From: CAUPWF01 sp036656615
Lineage (GTDB): Bacteria; Bacillota; Clostridia; Lachnospirales; Lachnospiraceae
NCBI GenBank assembly: GCA_036656615.1
Contig: JAVXHY010000015.1
Coordinates: 1-52,231 of the forward strand
DNA length: 52,231 nt
Direction: 5' to 3'
Program-made: the position numbers and the translations under genes
Shown: in pieces, positions 1 to 8,389 of the stretch
Numbering within the stretch: position 1 is the stretch's first letter
How the letters are laid out: the number at the start of each line of letters is the position of its first letter
The notes under the pieces: generated by a model
Told to the model about the DNA's origin: nothing
The model's database searches: none
Seen by the model: the letters and a program-made list of their open reading frames with translations, nothing else

Positions 1-962
1 AAGAGAATATATACAAAAAACATCAAGTACATTCCTATAAATAAAAATCCTTGTTTTTTAGAAACACCTTTCTGTTTTACCGTACAAATATAACCAATCA
101 CACTTACAATCGCTAAAATAGCAGTATCATAAATAGCAGTTATATCTACCTCAATGGGAGATATCAACGAAGATACACCAAGTATCATCAATATATTAAA
201 TATATTAGATCCTATTACATTTCCAATGGCCAAATCATTCTCACCCTTGCTAGATGCCACAATAGAAGTGACCAGTTCTGGAAGTGAAGTCCCAAGTGCT
301 ACAATTGTTAATCCTATTAGTGTCTGACTTAAACCAAAAGATTTAGCAATTGCAGTAGCAGAATCAACAACTAAATCACCACCCCAGCATATTCCTGCTA
401 TTCCTATTAAAATAAACACAGCACTCTTTTGAGTAGATAAGACTTTATAGTCCTCCTCACCTTCACTTTGATATTCACTTCTCGCTTTCAAAGCATCCCT
501 CACCGTAGATACCAAAAATATAATAAAAAGGATGAGTAAAAGAATTCCACCCATTCGTCCAAGCGTATACGTTCCTGTACCAGATATGATATCAGTAAAC
601 GCAAAATTGGACAGCAGTATTAATAAGACAAATGTAATGATAATAGAAAATGGAAATTCTTGCTTTATAACAGAATGTTTGGCATGAACACTATGTATGA
701 TTGCACAACTTCCAAGTACCACTAATAAATTAAAAATATTTGAACCAATAATATTGCTGATTGCAAGGTCATTTGCGCCCTTTATAGATGCCGTAATACT
801 TACCGCTGCTTCTGGCATACTAGTTCCAAATGCCACAACTGTCAATCCAATAATCATTGATGGCACATGCAGAATTTTAGCAACGCTGGAACTACCCTCT
901 ACAAATAAATCTGCACCCTTTATTAAAAGCAAAAATCCTAAAATCAACATTACATATACCAC
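1..962 (-). CDS. Calcium/sodium antiporter, CaCA family (YrbG-like), 3' end outside window
   Basis: Inner-membrane cation exchanger that moves Ca2+ against Na+ or H+. About 320 codons are visible and the C-terminus runs off the window edge; the family is usually 310-330 residues, so little is missing. The two inverted alpha-repeats of the family are present: GTSMPE near residues 46-51 with NIIGSNIFN near 70-78, and again GTSLPE with NVIGSNIFN in the second half (about residues 200-250). I chose the GTG at 962 because GGAGG lies 8 nt upstream; the ATG four codons later has no ribosome site of its own. Divergent from the pseudouridine synthase gene. Family assignment is firm; the exact ion is inferred from the family. 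Confidence 0.92.
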   Translation of the reverse strand, partial: MVYVMLILGFLLLIKGADLFVEGSSSVAKILHVPSMIIGLTVVAFGTSMPEAAVSITASIKGANDLAISNIIGSNIFNLLVVLGSCAIIHSVHAKHSVIKQEFPFSIIITFVLLILLSNFAFTDIISGTGTYTLGRMGGILLLILFIIFLVSTVRDALKARSEYQSEGEEDYKVLSTQKSAVFILIGIAGICWGGDLVVDSATAIAKSFGLSQTLIGLTIVALGTSLPELVTSIVASSKGENDLAIGNVIGSNIFNILMILGVSSLISPIEVDITAIYDTAILAIVSVIGYICTVKQKGVSKKQGFLFIGMYLMFFVYIL

Positions 963-1107
963 GATTTCTTCCTCCGTTCGTTCCTTCTAATATATTTTCA
1001 CTAATTGTTTTAGTTTACAAGTTAAAAGTAGAAAAGTCAACGCAAATGTGGTATGTTTGATTGGAAAGTACAAGTCCATTTACCCATTTAATTAAAAGGA
1101 GCCCTCT

Positions 1108-1767
1108 ATGAAACTTCAAATTTTACAGGAAGACAACCATATTATTGTATGTAAGAAACCACCTGGGATCTCTACCCAAACAAATAAAATTGGGGAGCCG
1201 GATATGGTGAGTCTGCTTAAAACTCATCTGCGTTGTGAAACGCCAACCAAGGGAGAGCCCTATTTAGCTGTTATCCATCGGTTAGATCAACCGGTAGAAG
1301 GAATTTTAGTCTTTGCCAAAACCCCATTTGCAGCAAAGGAATTAAATCACCAATTACAAACTGGTGGTTTTGGGAAGTATTATCTCGCCCTAGTCTGTGG
1401 GCATCCCCCCAAATCCTCCGGAACTTTGGAAGATTATATGATAAAAAATGCCAAAACCAATACCTCATATGTCTGTACAGATAATACTCCTATGGCTAAA
1501 AAAGCGATTTTACACTATACTATTTTAGAACAAAAACAAGGAACCTATTCCAATACCACTTGGGTTTCTATTCATTTGGAAACTGGAAGACATCATCAAA
1601 TCCGAGTACAACTAGCACATTTAGGCTATCCGATATGGGGCGATACCAAATATAACAATTCCCTTATTTCTGATTCTACCGGAAAGCAACTGCAGCTGTA
1701 CGCTTATAAATTATCTTTTTTTCATCCCAAAACAAAAAAAGCACTTTCCTTTGAATTTCCAGTTTAG
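1108..1767 (+). CDS. RluA-family RNA pseudouridine synthase
   Basis: Isomerises uridine to pseudouridine in rRNA or tRNA. The catalytic HRLD motif is at residues 57-60 (Asp60), followed by QPVEGILVFAKT, a variant of the usual R-x-T-S-G stretch that occurs in one RluA subgroup. Near the C-terminus the motif GRHHQIRVQLAHLGYPIWGD fits the family. At 219 residues it is a compact form with no N-terminal S4 RNA-binding domain. AAGGAG sits just upstream of the ATG. It stands alone on its strand and ends in a terminator shared with the convergent spoVG. The target base cannot be deduced from sequence. Confidence 0.9.
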   Translation: MKLQILQEDNHIIVCKKPPGISTQTNKIGEPDMVSLLKTHLRCETPTKGEPYLAVIHRLDQPVEGILVFAKTPFAAKELNHQLQTGGFGKYYLALVCGHPPKSSGTLEDYMIKNAKTNTSYVCTDNTPMAKKAILHYTILEQKQGTYSNTTWVSIHLETGRHHQIRVQLAHLGYPIWGDTKYNNSLISDSTGKQLQLYAYKLSFFHPKTKKALSFEFPV

Positions 1768-1796
1768 TATATTCTATATCCCATGTAGTCCCCGCC

Positions 1797-1836
1797 AAAA
1801 ATAGAGCGGCATGCACTTGCACGCTGCTCTATTTTT
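1797..1836. terminator. Bidirectional intrinsic terminator between pseudouridine synthase and spoVG
   Basis: The arms aaaaatagagc (1797-1807) and gctctattttt (1826-1836) are perfectly complementary and give an A-tract before and a U-tract after the GC part on either strand. It lies 30 nt after one stop codon and 14 nt before the other. Confidence 0.88.
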
Positions 1837-1849
1837 ATAATTTACCAAC

Positions 1850-2128
1850 TTATTCTGTGGTTGGAACCTCTTCCCGTAATGCTTCTTCATACTTTTCTAG
1901 AATCAGACTCTGAATACGCTCCCTTGTAGAAGAATTAATAGGATGAGCAATATCTCTGTATTCTCCATCCAATGCCTTCTTACTAGGCATTGCAATAAAC
2001 AACCCCTTTTCTCCTTCAATCACTTTAATATCATGGACAACAAATTCCTCATCAAATGTAATTGAAACTACTGCTTTTAATTTTCCATCTTTTGCTACCT
2101 TTCGTACGCGAACATCTGTGATTTGCAT
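1850..2128 (-). CDS. spoVG: SpoVG family septation/sporulation regulator
   Basis: Small nucleic-acid-binding regulator that affects asymmetric septation and many non-sporulation genes in Firmicutes. The protein starts MQITDVRVRK and contains DIKVIEGEKGLFIAMPSKK and DIAHPINSSTRERI, which are the family hallmarks. I place the start at 2128 (92 residues) because AAAGGGG lies upstream at normal spacing and the family begins MxITDVR; a longer reading to 2161 would add eleven unconserved residues. It follows glgD after 39 nt and has no clear promoter of its own, so it is probably co-transcribed with glgC-glgD. Confidence 0.93.
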   Translation of the reverse strand: MQITDVRVRKVAKDGKLKAVVSITFDEEFVVHDIKVIEGEKGLFIAMPSKKALDGEYRDIAHPINSSTRERIQSLILEKYEEALREEVPTTE

Positions 2129-2167
2129 ATCAACAGTCCCCTTTCTCCAGTCTTTCATCATTGTTTG

Positions 2168-3286
2168 TCACAAGGCATATCTTTCGTTTTTTTCTACTAC
2201 TACTTTTACTCCATCCTCGCCTATATGTCGTGTATTTGCTCTAATTGTATCCCGACTTTCCACAATACAATTTTCTATATATGTATTGTCACCCAAATAA
2301 ACATCGTTCAATATAATTGAATTTTTAATTACGCAATTATTTCCCACAAAAACTTTCTTAAATAGAATCGAATTCTCTACTGTTCCATTAATAATACAGC
2401 CACTGGCTACTAAACTATTCTTAACTACTGCACCATAATTATATTTTGCAGGTGGCAAATCACTAACTTTCGAGTAAATATATGGATGTTGTTTGAAAAA
2501 ATATTCTCTAACCTCCGGCTTAAGAAAGTCCATATTTGTTTTGTAATATGCGTCCACCGTAGATATATTGCTCCAATAAGTATGAATCTTATATCCGTAT
2601 ATTTTCTTCATGTTCTTGTATCGAATTAAAATATCTGTTACAAAATCATGTCTTTCTTCTTCTGCACAATGTTCAATTAAATCAATTAACTGCCTTCTTC
2701 GAATGACATAAATCCCAGTGGAAATTGTATTTGATTTTGCTACCATTGGTTTTTCTTCAAATTCTTCTATACGTGCGGTTTCATTCATCTTGATTGTACC
2801 ATAACGACTGGCATCTTCGTCTGGTCCCAAATCTTTACATACTACTGTTATATCTGCTTTTTTTGCAATATGATATTCCAGTACTTTATTATAATCAATC
2901 TTATATACCGCATCACCTGAGGTAATAATCACATAAGGTTCATGACATTTCTTTAAAAAATCTAAGTTTTGATACATGGCATCTGCAGTTCCTCGATACC
3001 AATATCCATTATCTACTGTTATTGTCGGTGTAAAAACATACAATCCACCATGCTTCCTTCCAAAATCCCACCATTTCGATGAATTGAGATGCTCATTCAA
3101 TGATCTTGCATTATATTGGGTTAATACTGCTACCTTCTGAACGTGGGAATTAGACATATTACTAAGTGTAAAATCAATACTTCTATAGCTTCCTGCAATA
3201 GGCATTGCTGCTACTGCTCGTTTATGAGTCAATTCCCGCATCTTATTATTATTTCCACCTGCTAATACGATTCCTACTGCTCTCAT
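2168..3286 (-). CDS. glgD: Glucose-1-phosphate adenylyltransferase, GlgD subunit
   Basis: Second subunit of the Firmicutes ADP-glucose pyrophosphorylase, partner of GlgC in glycogen synthesis. The nucleotidyltransferase fold is recognisable (N-terminal VLAGGNNNKM, then SIDFTLSNMSNS) but the G-x-G-x-R-L loop of active enzymes is degraded. That fits GlgD as a non-catalytic or regulatory subunit. The last 100 residues form the left-handed beta-helix, with hexapeptide-like runs such as VKNSLVASGCIINGTVENSI. The ATG overlaps the glgC stop by 4 bp (ATGA), indicating translational coupling. The length (372) is normal. Confidence 0.95.
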   Translation of the reverse strand: MRAVGIVLAGGNNNKMRELTHKRAVAAMPIAGSYRSIDFTLSNMSNSHVQKVAVLTQYNARSLNEHLNSSKWWDFGRKHGGLYVFTPTITVDNGYWYRGTADAMYQNLDFLKKCHEPYVIITSGDAVYKIDYNKVLEYHIAKKADITVVCKDLGPDEDASRYGTIKMNETARIEEFEEKPMVAKSNTISTGIYVIRRRQLIDLIEHCAEEERHDFVTDILIRYKNMKKIYGYKIHTYWSNISTVDAYYKTNMDFLKPEVREYFFKQHPYIYSKVSDLPPAKYNYGAVVKNSLVASGCIINGTVENSILFKKVFVGNNCVIKNSIILNDVYLGDNTYIENCIVESRDTIRANTRHIGEDGVKVVVEKNERYAL

Positions 3287-4557
3287 AACTGCTCACCTAC
3301 TTTCACTAAAGTCTCTCCACTGGCAAGCATACCACCTACATAGTCATCCTTTACTGTCACTCCACTAATTGCAGTATTTTTTCCAATCTGTACTCCCGAT
3401 GGTATTACGGAATTCTCTCCCACAGTCGACAAACCAAAAGCGTAAACACTTGGTTTTAATTTGTTTGGAATATCACCACCAATACCAAAAGTAACATTGC
3501 TTCCTATTTCAACACCTTCTGCAATAATTGCTTTATCTATAACACATGAATCCCCAATCATCACATCTTTCATAATAATGGAATCTCTAATAACCGTTCC
3601 TTTTCCAATGGTGACTCCCGCCCCTATAACCGAGCTATGCACTTCGCCATATATTTCTGCTCCATCTCCAATAATACTTTTTTCAATCACCGAATTAGTT
3701 GAAATATATTGCGGTGGAATAATATCACTATTTGTATAAATCTTCCAAAATTCCTCGTATAAATTAAATTCCGGAATAATATCAATAAGCTCCATATTCG
3801 CTTCCCAATAAGAGGCCAAGGTCCCAACATCTTTCCAATACCCATTATATTCATAAGCAAATAATCTTTGATTCTTTTCATGACAATATGGGATAATATG
3901 TTTTCCGAAATCACATCCCGGCTCATCTGATAATTTAATCAATGCATCCTTTAATACCGGCCAACTGAAAATATAAATTCCCATAGAAGCCAAATTACTT
4001 CTTGGATTTTCTGGTTTTTCTTCAAATTCTTGAATCTGATTTTCTTCATCTGTAATAACAATTCCAAAACGGCTTGCTTCCTCAAGAGGGACTGGCATTG
4101 CTGCAATTGTTACATCTGCATTATTTTCTTTGTGAAAATCCAACATCACTTCATAATCCATCTTATATATATGGTCACCTGAAAGAATCAATACATAATC
4201 CGGATTAAATGTTTCCATATAATCCAAATTCTGATAAATGGCATTTGCTGTTCCTGTATACCATTCACTACTATTGCTCTTCTCGTATGGGGGCAAAATG
4301 GTAACCCCTCCAATATTACGATCCAAATCCCAAGGAATACCTATCCCTATGTGTGTATTCAAACGTAAAGGCTGATATTGCGTTAATACTCCAACAGTAT
4401 CAATCCCCGAATTAATACAATTACTTAGTGGAAAATCAATAATTCGATACTTGCCTCCAAATGCTACAGCCGGCTTAGCCACTTTAGCGGTCAAAACCCC
4501 CAGTCTACTACCTTGTCCACCTGCTAAAAGCATTGCGATCATTTCTTTTTTTATCAT
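3283..4557 (-). CDS. glgC: Glucose-1-phosphate adenylyltransferase, catalytic subunit GlgC
   Basis: Makes ADP-glucose from ATP and glucose-1-phosphate, the first committed step of glycogen synthesis. The nucleotide loop GGQGSRLG is at residues 13-20, followed by KPAVAFGGKYRIIDFPLSNC, then SGDHIYKMDY and a C-terminal beta-helix rich in hexapeptide repeats (for example VIGAGVTIGKGTVIRDSIIM). I start it at the ATG at 4557 (424 residues) because AAGGGG is 7 nt upstream; an in-frame TTG seven codons earlier overlaps that ribosome site. First gene of glgC-glgD-spoVG, with a sigma-A-like promoter upstream. Confidence 0.96.
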   Translation of the reverse strand: MIKKEMIAMLLAGGQGSRLGVLTAKVAKPAVAFGGKYRIIDFPLSNCINSGIDTVGVLTQYQPLRLNTHIGIGIPWDLDRNIGGVTILPPYEKSNSSEWYTGTANAIYQNLDYMETFNPDYVLILSGDHIYKMDYEVMLDFHKENNADVTIAAMPVPLEEASRFGIVITDEENQIQEFEEKPENPRSNLASMGIYIFSWPVLKDALIKLSDEPGCDFGKHIIPYCHEKNQRLFAYEYNGYWKDVGTLASYWEANMELIDIIPEFNLYEEFWKIYTNSDIIPPQYISTNSVIEKSIIGDGAEIYGEVHSSVIGAGVTIGKGTVIRDSIIMKDVMIGDSCVIDKAIIAEGVEIGSNVTFGIGGDIPNKLKPSVYAFGLSTVGENSVIPSGVQIGKNTAISGVTVKDDYVGGMLASGETLVKVGEQL

Positions 4558-4619
4558 GTCATCACCCCTTCTCAGCAAAGTTTACTTATTGAGTACATCC
4601 TCTACAAGTTATTATTTGC

Positions 4620-4648
4620 ATTATATCATAGATTAATTGTTTCGTGAA
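4620..4648 (-). promoter_or_regulatory. Putative sigma-A promoter of glgC
   Basis: Read on the minus strand: TTCACG, a 17-bp spacer, then a perfect TATAAT (4620-4625). It lies about 60 bp upstream of the glgC ATG and is the best match in the glgC/murC divergent gap. Confidence 0.65.
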
Positions 4649-4725
4649 CATATTTTACAGTTTTTTAGCCTAAATATTATATTTCCTATTCAAATGTAAC
4701 AAAATTTAGGAAAAAAATAAATGGC

Positions 4726-4754
4726 TTGGCTTTTTGTCCATATATAGTTATAAT
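4726..4754 (+). promoter_or_regulatory. Putative sigma-A promoter of murC
   Basis: TTGGCT (4726-4731), a 17-bp spacer and a perfect TATAAT (4749-4754), about 60 bp upstream of the murC ATG. Divergent from the glgC promoter. Confidence 0.72.
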
Positions 4755-4816
4755 ATAAAAAGTAAAGAGTAATTATTACAAAAAGTAAAAATCTTGAGAA
4801 TAGGAAGTGTATTTTT

Positions 4817-6196
4817 ATGTATAAAATAAATTTTAAAGAACCAATCCATATTCATTTTATTGGGATTGGTGGCATTAGCATGAGTGGTTTAGCCGAAATA
4901 TTATTAAATGAAAACTTTACAGTCTCTGGCTCTGATTCAAAAGAATCACCATTGACCAAACATTTAATAGATAAAGGTGCAACCATTTTTTATGGACAAA
5001 AAGCTTCAAATATTATAGAAGGCATTAATTTAGTAGTTTATACTGCTGCCATTCAAAGAGATAATATTGAATTAATTGAAGCTGTCAGTCGAAAAATACC
5101 TCTTTTGTCTCGAGCAGAATTATTAGGACAATTAATGTCCAATTACGATACCCCCATTGCCGTATCTGGAACCCATGGAAAAACAACTACGACTTCTATG
5201 ATTGCCCATGTATTGCTGGAGGGAAAGAAAGATCCTACTATTTCTGTCGGCGGAATTCTAAAGGCAATTGGCGGGAATATAAGAGTGGGTAACTCCCAAA
5301 CTTTTATTACAGAAGCTTGTGAATATACCAACAGTTTTTTACATTTTTTTCCTAAAATTGGTATCATTCTCAATATAGAAGCAGATCACCTAGATTTCTT
5401 TAAAGATATCGAAGATATTCGTAGTTCATTTCATCAGTTCGCTCAGTTGCTTCCAACCGACGGTACTTTAATTATCAATGGAGAAATTGAACAGTATCAG
5501 TCTATTGTGGACGGCTTATCCTGCCATATAATTACTTATGGCTTAAATGACTCTATGAATTATGGCGCTGCTCATATCGCATTTGATGCGTGTGGAAATG
5601 CATCTTTTGATTTGTTGGAAGATGCTCGATTAGTTGATCATATTCAGCTTGCGGTTACAGGACGACATAATGTATCCAATGCACTATCCGCAATCGCAAC
5701 TGCTAAGCTTCTTGATATTCCCATGGACACAATCAAAAAAGGGTTGTTATCTTTTACCGGCACAAATCGTCGATTTGAATATAAAGGTGAACTAAATGGC
5801 ATAACAATTATTGACGATTATGCACACCATCCAACTGAAATTCGAGCTACGCTACAGGCTGCTGAGCACTATCCTCACAGGGAAATATGGTGTGTATTCC
5901 AACCTCATACTTATACAAGAACGAAAGCTCTCTTCAAAGAATTTGTTAGTGCACTTTCTCATACGGACCATATTATTTTAGCTGATATCTATGCAGCAAG
6001 AGAGACTGATACCTTAGGCATTTCTTCATTAGAACTGGCCAACTCTTTAAAATCAATTGGATGTGATGCATATTATTTACCAAGCTTTGAATCCATTGAA
6101 AATTTTCTCCTAGAAAAATGTATCCACGGAGACTTGTTGATAACTATGGGAGCTGGAGACGTTGTAAACATTGGAGAATCTCTTCTCAACTCCTAG
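4817..6196 (+). CDS. murC: UDP-N-acetylmuramate--L-alanine ligase
   Basis: Cytoplasmic Mur ligase that adds L-Ala to UDP-MurNAc, the first amino acid of the peptidoglycan stem. The N-terminal Rossmann signature HFIGIGGISMSGLAEIL is at residues 13-29, the ATP loop GTHGKTTTT at 118-126, and the C-terminal domain has DDYAHHPTEI and FQPHTYTRT. The 459 residues match the family length. The ribosome site (AGGAAG) is weak and 8-9 nt from the ATG. It is read from its own promoter, and DnaA boxes begin directly after its stop codon. Confidence 0.96.
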   Translation: MYKINFKEPIHIHFIGIGGISMSGLAEILLNENFTVSGSDSKESPLTKHLIDKGATIFYGQKASNIIEGINLVVYTAAIQRDNIELIEAVSRKIPLLSRAELLGQLMSNYDTPIAVSGTHGKTTTTSMIAHVLLEGKKDPTISVGGILKAIGGNIRVGNSQTFITEACEYTNSFLHFFPKIGIILNIEADHLDFFKDIEDIRSSFHQFAQLLPTDGTLIINGEIEQYQSIVDGLSCHIITYGLNDSMNYGAAHIAFDACGNASFDLLEDARLVDHIQLAVTGRHNVSNALSAIATAKLLDIPMDTIKKGLLSFTGTNRRFEYKGELNGITIIDDYAHHPTEIRATLQAAEHYPHREIWCVFQPHTYTRTKALFKEFVSALSHTDHIILADIYAARETDTLGISSLELANSLKSIGCDAYYLPSFESIENFLLEKCIHGDLLITMGAGDVVNIGESLLNS

Positions 6197-6229
6197 TTAT
6201 CCACAATATCCACAATTTTTTTATCCACA
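6197..6229. promoter_or_regulatory. Cluster of three DnaA boxes upstream of the primosomal operon
   Basis: Perfect TTATCCACA boxes lie at 6197-6205 and 6221-6229, with a one-mismatch box (ATATCCACA) at 6206-6214, all in the same direction. TTATCCACA is the consensus bound by DnaA in E. coli and B. subtilis. The cluster starts at the base after the murC stop and ends about 30 bp upstream of the -35 element of the dnaD-domain operon, so DnaA control of that operon is plausible. It is too small to call an origin. Confidence 0.7.
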
Positions 6230-6259
6230 AAAAACCTTGAAATAGGCCGAAAAAGTGCT

Positions 6260-6288
6260 TTGTCCTGCCCGTCATATAGTGCTATAAT
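6260..6288 (+). promoter_or_regulatory. Putative sigma-A promoter of the dnaD-dnaI-prs operon
   Basis: TTGTCC (6260-6265), a 17-bp spacer and a perfect TATAAT (6283-6288), 40 bp before the ATG of the DnaD-domain gene and just downstream of the DnaA boxes. Confidence 0.72.
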
Positions 6289-6328
6289 ATCAGTACATGT
6301 AAATAGAACTACGTAAGAGGTGGAAAAT

Positions 6329-7378
6329 ATGAAGTCATTAACATTAAGAAGTCGTTCGCTTGGAAACAGCACATTAATTGGAAATACATTTATTGATACT
6401 TTTATGGTAAAAGCAAACGGAGACTTTGTTAAAGTCTATTTATTTTTGCTTCGTCATATAAATAATCCGGATGCTTCATTAACCATTCCTAAAATTGCCG
6501 ACTGTTTGGAATATACTGAAAAAGATATTCTTCGGGCATTGAAATATTGGGAAAAAACCGATCTGCTTTCTTTAGAGTATGATGATGAGAGGAAAATTAT
6601 TGGGTTGGAAATCAATCCCCTTACCTCATCTCAGTCTCCTGATGACTATGCATCATCCACTCCTGCTTTACCTGCTCATTCAGATGAGGCCGTCCAGCCG
6701 TCAGAGAACGATCTTATGGAGCCAACGAAAATCAAGGCCTTTAAGAATCGCAAGGAGCTCAAACAACTACTCTTTGTTGCAGAACAATACCTTGGTAAAA
6801 CTCTTTCAAAAACAGATATGGATATGATTTGTTATTTTTATGATACCCTCGAATTTTCCGCTGATTTGGTGGAATATTTAATTGAATACTGCGTAGAAAA
6901 TAATCATAAAAGCATGCACTATATACAATCCGTAGCATTAGCTTGGTCTGAGGCAAATATAACAACGATTGATCAGGCAAAACAGAATTCAACTTTATAC
7001 AATAAGAATTGTTATACAGTTTTAAAGGCATTTGGCATTAGCGGACGCGGACCTGTCTCTAAAGAAAAAGAATATGTCGAAAAATGGATACAGGAATATG
7101 GGTTTACGCTGGATATCATAACAGAAGCCTGTAGCCGTACCGTTGCCTCCATTCACCAGCCAAGCTTTGAATATACAGACACGATACTTACAAACTGGCT
7201 TGAAAAAAATGTACATCACATGGCTGATATTGAAACAATAGATTTAGCTTATGCAAAAGATAAGGCTGAAAAGAAGAAAATTATAGCAAAACCTGTTACA
7301 ACTAATAAGTTCAATAATTTTCAAAGCCGCTCTTATGATTTAGATTCACTTGAAGAACAGTTGCTTAATACCAAATAA
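6329..7378 (+). CDS. DnaD domain primosomal protein
   Basis: DnaD-family replication restart/initiation protein, expected to help DnaA and the DnaI-type loader place the replicative helicase. The N-terminal third has a winged-helix look (FVKVYLFLLRHINNPDASLT), then a polar linker around residues 110-140. The C-terminal DnaD/DnaB_2 domain has EKWIQEYGFTLDIITEAC ending in the YxxxIxxxW-type motif (FEYTDTILTNWL). I use the ATG at 6329 (349 residues) with AGAGGTGG upstream; the GTG three codons earlier sits inside that ribosome site. The helicase-loader gene follows after 15 nt, so the two are almost certainly co-transcribed. Confidence 0.9.
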   Translation: MKSLTLRSRSLGNSTLIGNTFIDTFMVKANGDFVKVYLFLLRHINNPDASLTIPKIADCLEYTEKDILRALKYWEKTDLLSLEYDDERKIIGLEINPLTSSQSPDDYASSTPALPAHSDEAVQPSENDLMEPTKIKAFKNRKELKQLLFVAEQYLGKTLSKTDMDMICYFYDTLEFSADLVEYLIEYCVENNHKSMHYIQSVALAWSEANITTIDQAKQNSTLYNKNCYTVLKAFGISGRGPVSKEKEYVEKWIQEYGFTLDIITEACSRTVASIHQPSFEYTDTILTNWLEKNVHHMADIETIDLAYAKDKAEKKKIIAKPVTTNKFNNFQSRSYDLDSLEEQLLNTK

Positions 7379-7393
7379 CAAAGGAGGAACATC

Positions 7394-8389
7394 GTGGCTC
7401 TTAAAAATTCGCAATATGATACCATTATGCGTAATTATGAACAAAAACAGCTACATAGCCGTGATGTCTTAGCTCGGCATTATAAAGAAGTCTATCAACG
7501 AATTCCAGAAATGAAGCCTTTAGAAGATAGTATATCCTTTCTATCTATCCGACAGGCAAAAAAATTGCTCAATAATGAGAAACATGCACTCTCTTCTCTT
7601 AAGATTGAACTGGAAGCATTACGGAAACGAAAATCACTGCTATTGACAGATTATGGATTTTCTGAAAACTATTTAGAACCTACGTTTTCCTGTCCAGATT
7701 GTCAGGATACCGGATACATTGGCAACCAAAAATGTCATTGTTTTAAAAAAAACACGATTGAATTGCTTTATTCTCAATCCAATTTAAATGATATCTTACT
7801 TAAAGAGAACTTTGATACATTTTCACTCTCTTATTACTCGAATAACTTTATCGATCCTAAGAGTGGTCGTTCTTCATTGACGATTATGAAAAATGCACTT
7901 CAGGTTTGTAAATGCTTTGTGAAAGATTTTGAAACCGACTTTTCTAATTTATTTTTTTATGGAGATACTGGTGTAGGCAAGACATTTCTATCAAACTGTA
8001 TCGCTAAGTATTTAATGGACCATTCCTATTCGGTTATTTATTTTACCTCTTTTGCATTGTTTGACTTATTTGCAAAAAATACATTTGGAAAAGATGATGC
8101 CGCAGAAGCAATGTATGATTATGTATTTGATTGTGATTTATTAATTATTGATGACTTGGGAACAGAACTTACAAACTCATTTGTTACTTCCCAGTTATTT
8201 TTATGTGTAAACGAACGTTTGCTTCGAAAGAAATCTACCATTATATCTACAAATCTTTCTTTAGAATCACTTGTGGATATCTATTCAGAACGAACATTTT
8301 CAAGAATTACCAGTAATTACACCATGTTAAGATTAACAGGTGATGACGTGCGAATAAAAAAGAAATTAATGAATATGGAGGAACGATAA
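7394..8389 (+). CDS. DnaC/DnaI-like helicase loader ATPase
   Basis: AAA+ ATPase that loads the DnaB-type replicative helicase. The N-terminal half has a predicted helical region and a zinc-binding CPDC / CHC cluster (Cys100, Cys103, Cys114, Cys116), as in DnaI. The Walker A loop GDTGVGKT is at 190-197 and Walker B (LLIIDDLGTE) near 250. The C-terminus has STNLSLESL and an arginine-finger-like ERTFSRI. Start is GTG at 7394 with AAGGAGG 8 nt upstream. Its stop overlaps the ATG of the PRPP synthase gene by 1 nt (TAATG). Such ATPases resemble transposon IstB proteins, but the DnaD neighbour and zinc cluster support the loader role. Confidence 0.92.
   Translation: MALKNSQYDTIMRNYEQKQLHSRDVLARHYKEVYQRIPEMKPLEDSISFLSIRQAKKLLNNEKHALSSLKIELEALRKRKSLLLTDYGFSENYLEPTFSCPDCQDTGYIGNQKCHCFKKNTIELLYSQSNLNDILLKENFDTFSLSYYSNNFIDPKSGRSSLTIMKNALQVCKCFVKDFETDFSNLFFYGDTGVGKTFLSNCIAKYLMDHSYSVIYFTSFALFDLFAKNTFGKDDAAEAMYDYVFDCDLLIIDDLGTELTNSFVTSQLFLCVNERLLRKKSTIISTNLSLESLVDIYSERTFSRITSNYTMLRLTGDDVRIKKKLMNMEER

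Noticed and set aside
697..990. Open frame of 97 codons on the plus strand near the left edge
   Set aside because: It is the reverse of the antiporter gene, whose alpha-repeat motifs are clear; no ribosome site and no recognisable protein.
6197..6229. Chromosomal origin (oriC)
   Set aside because: Only three DnaA boxes, no dnaA/dnaN, and no long AT-rich unwinding element.
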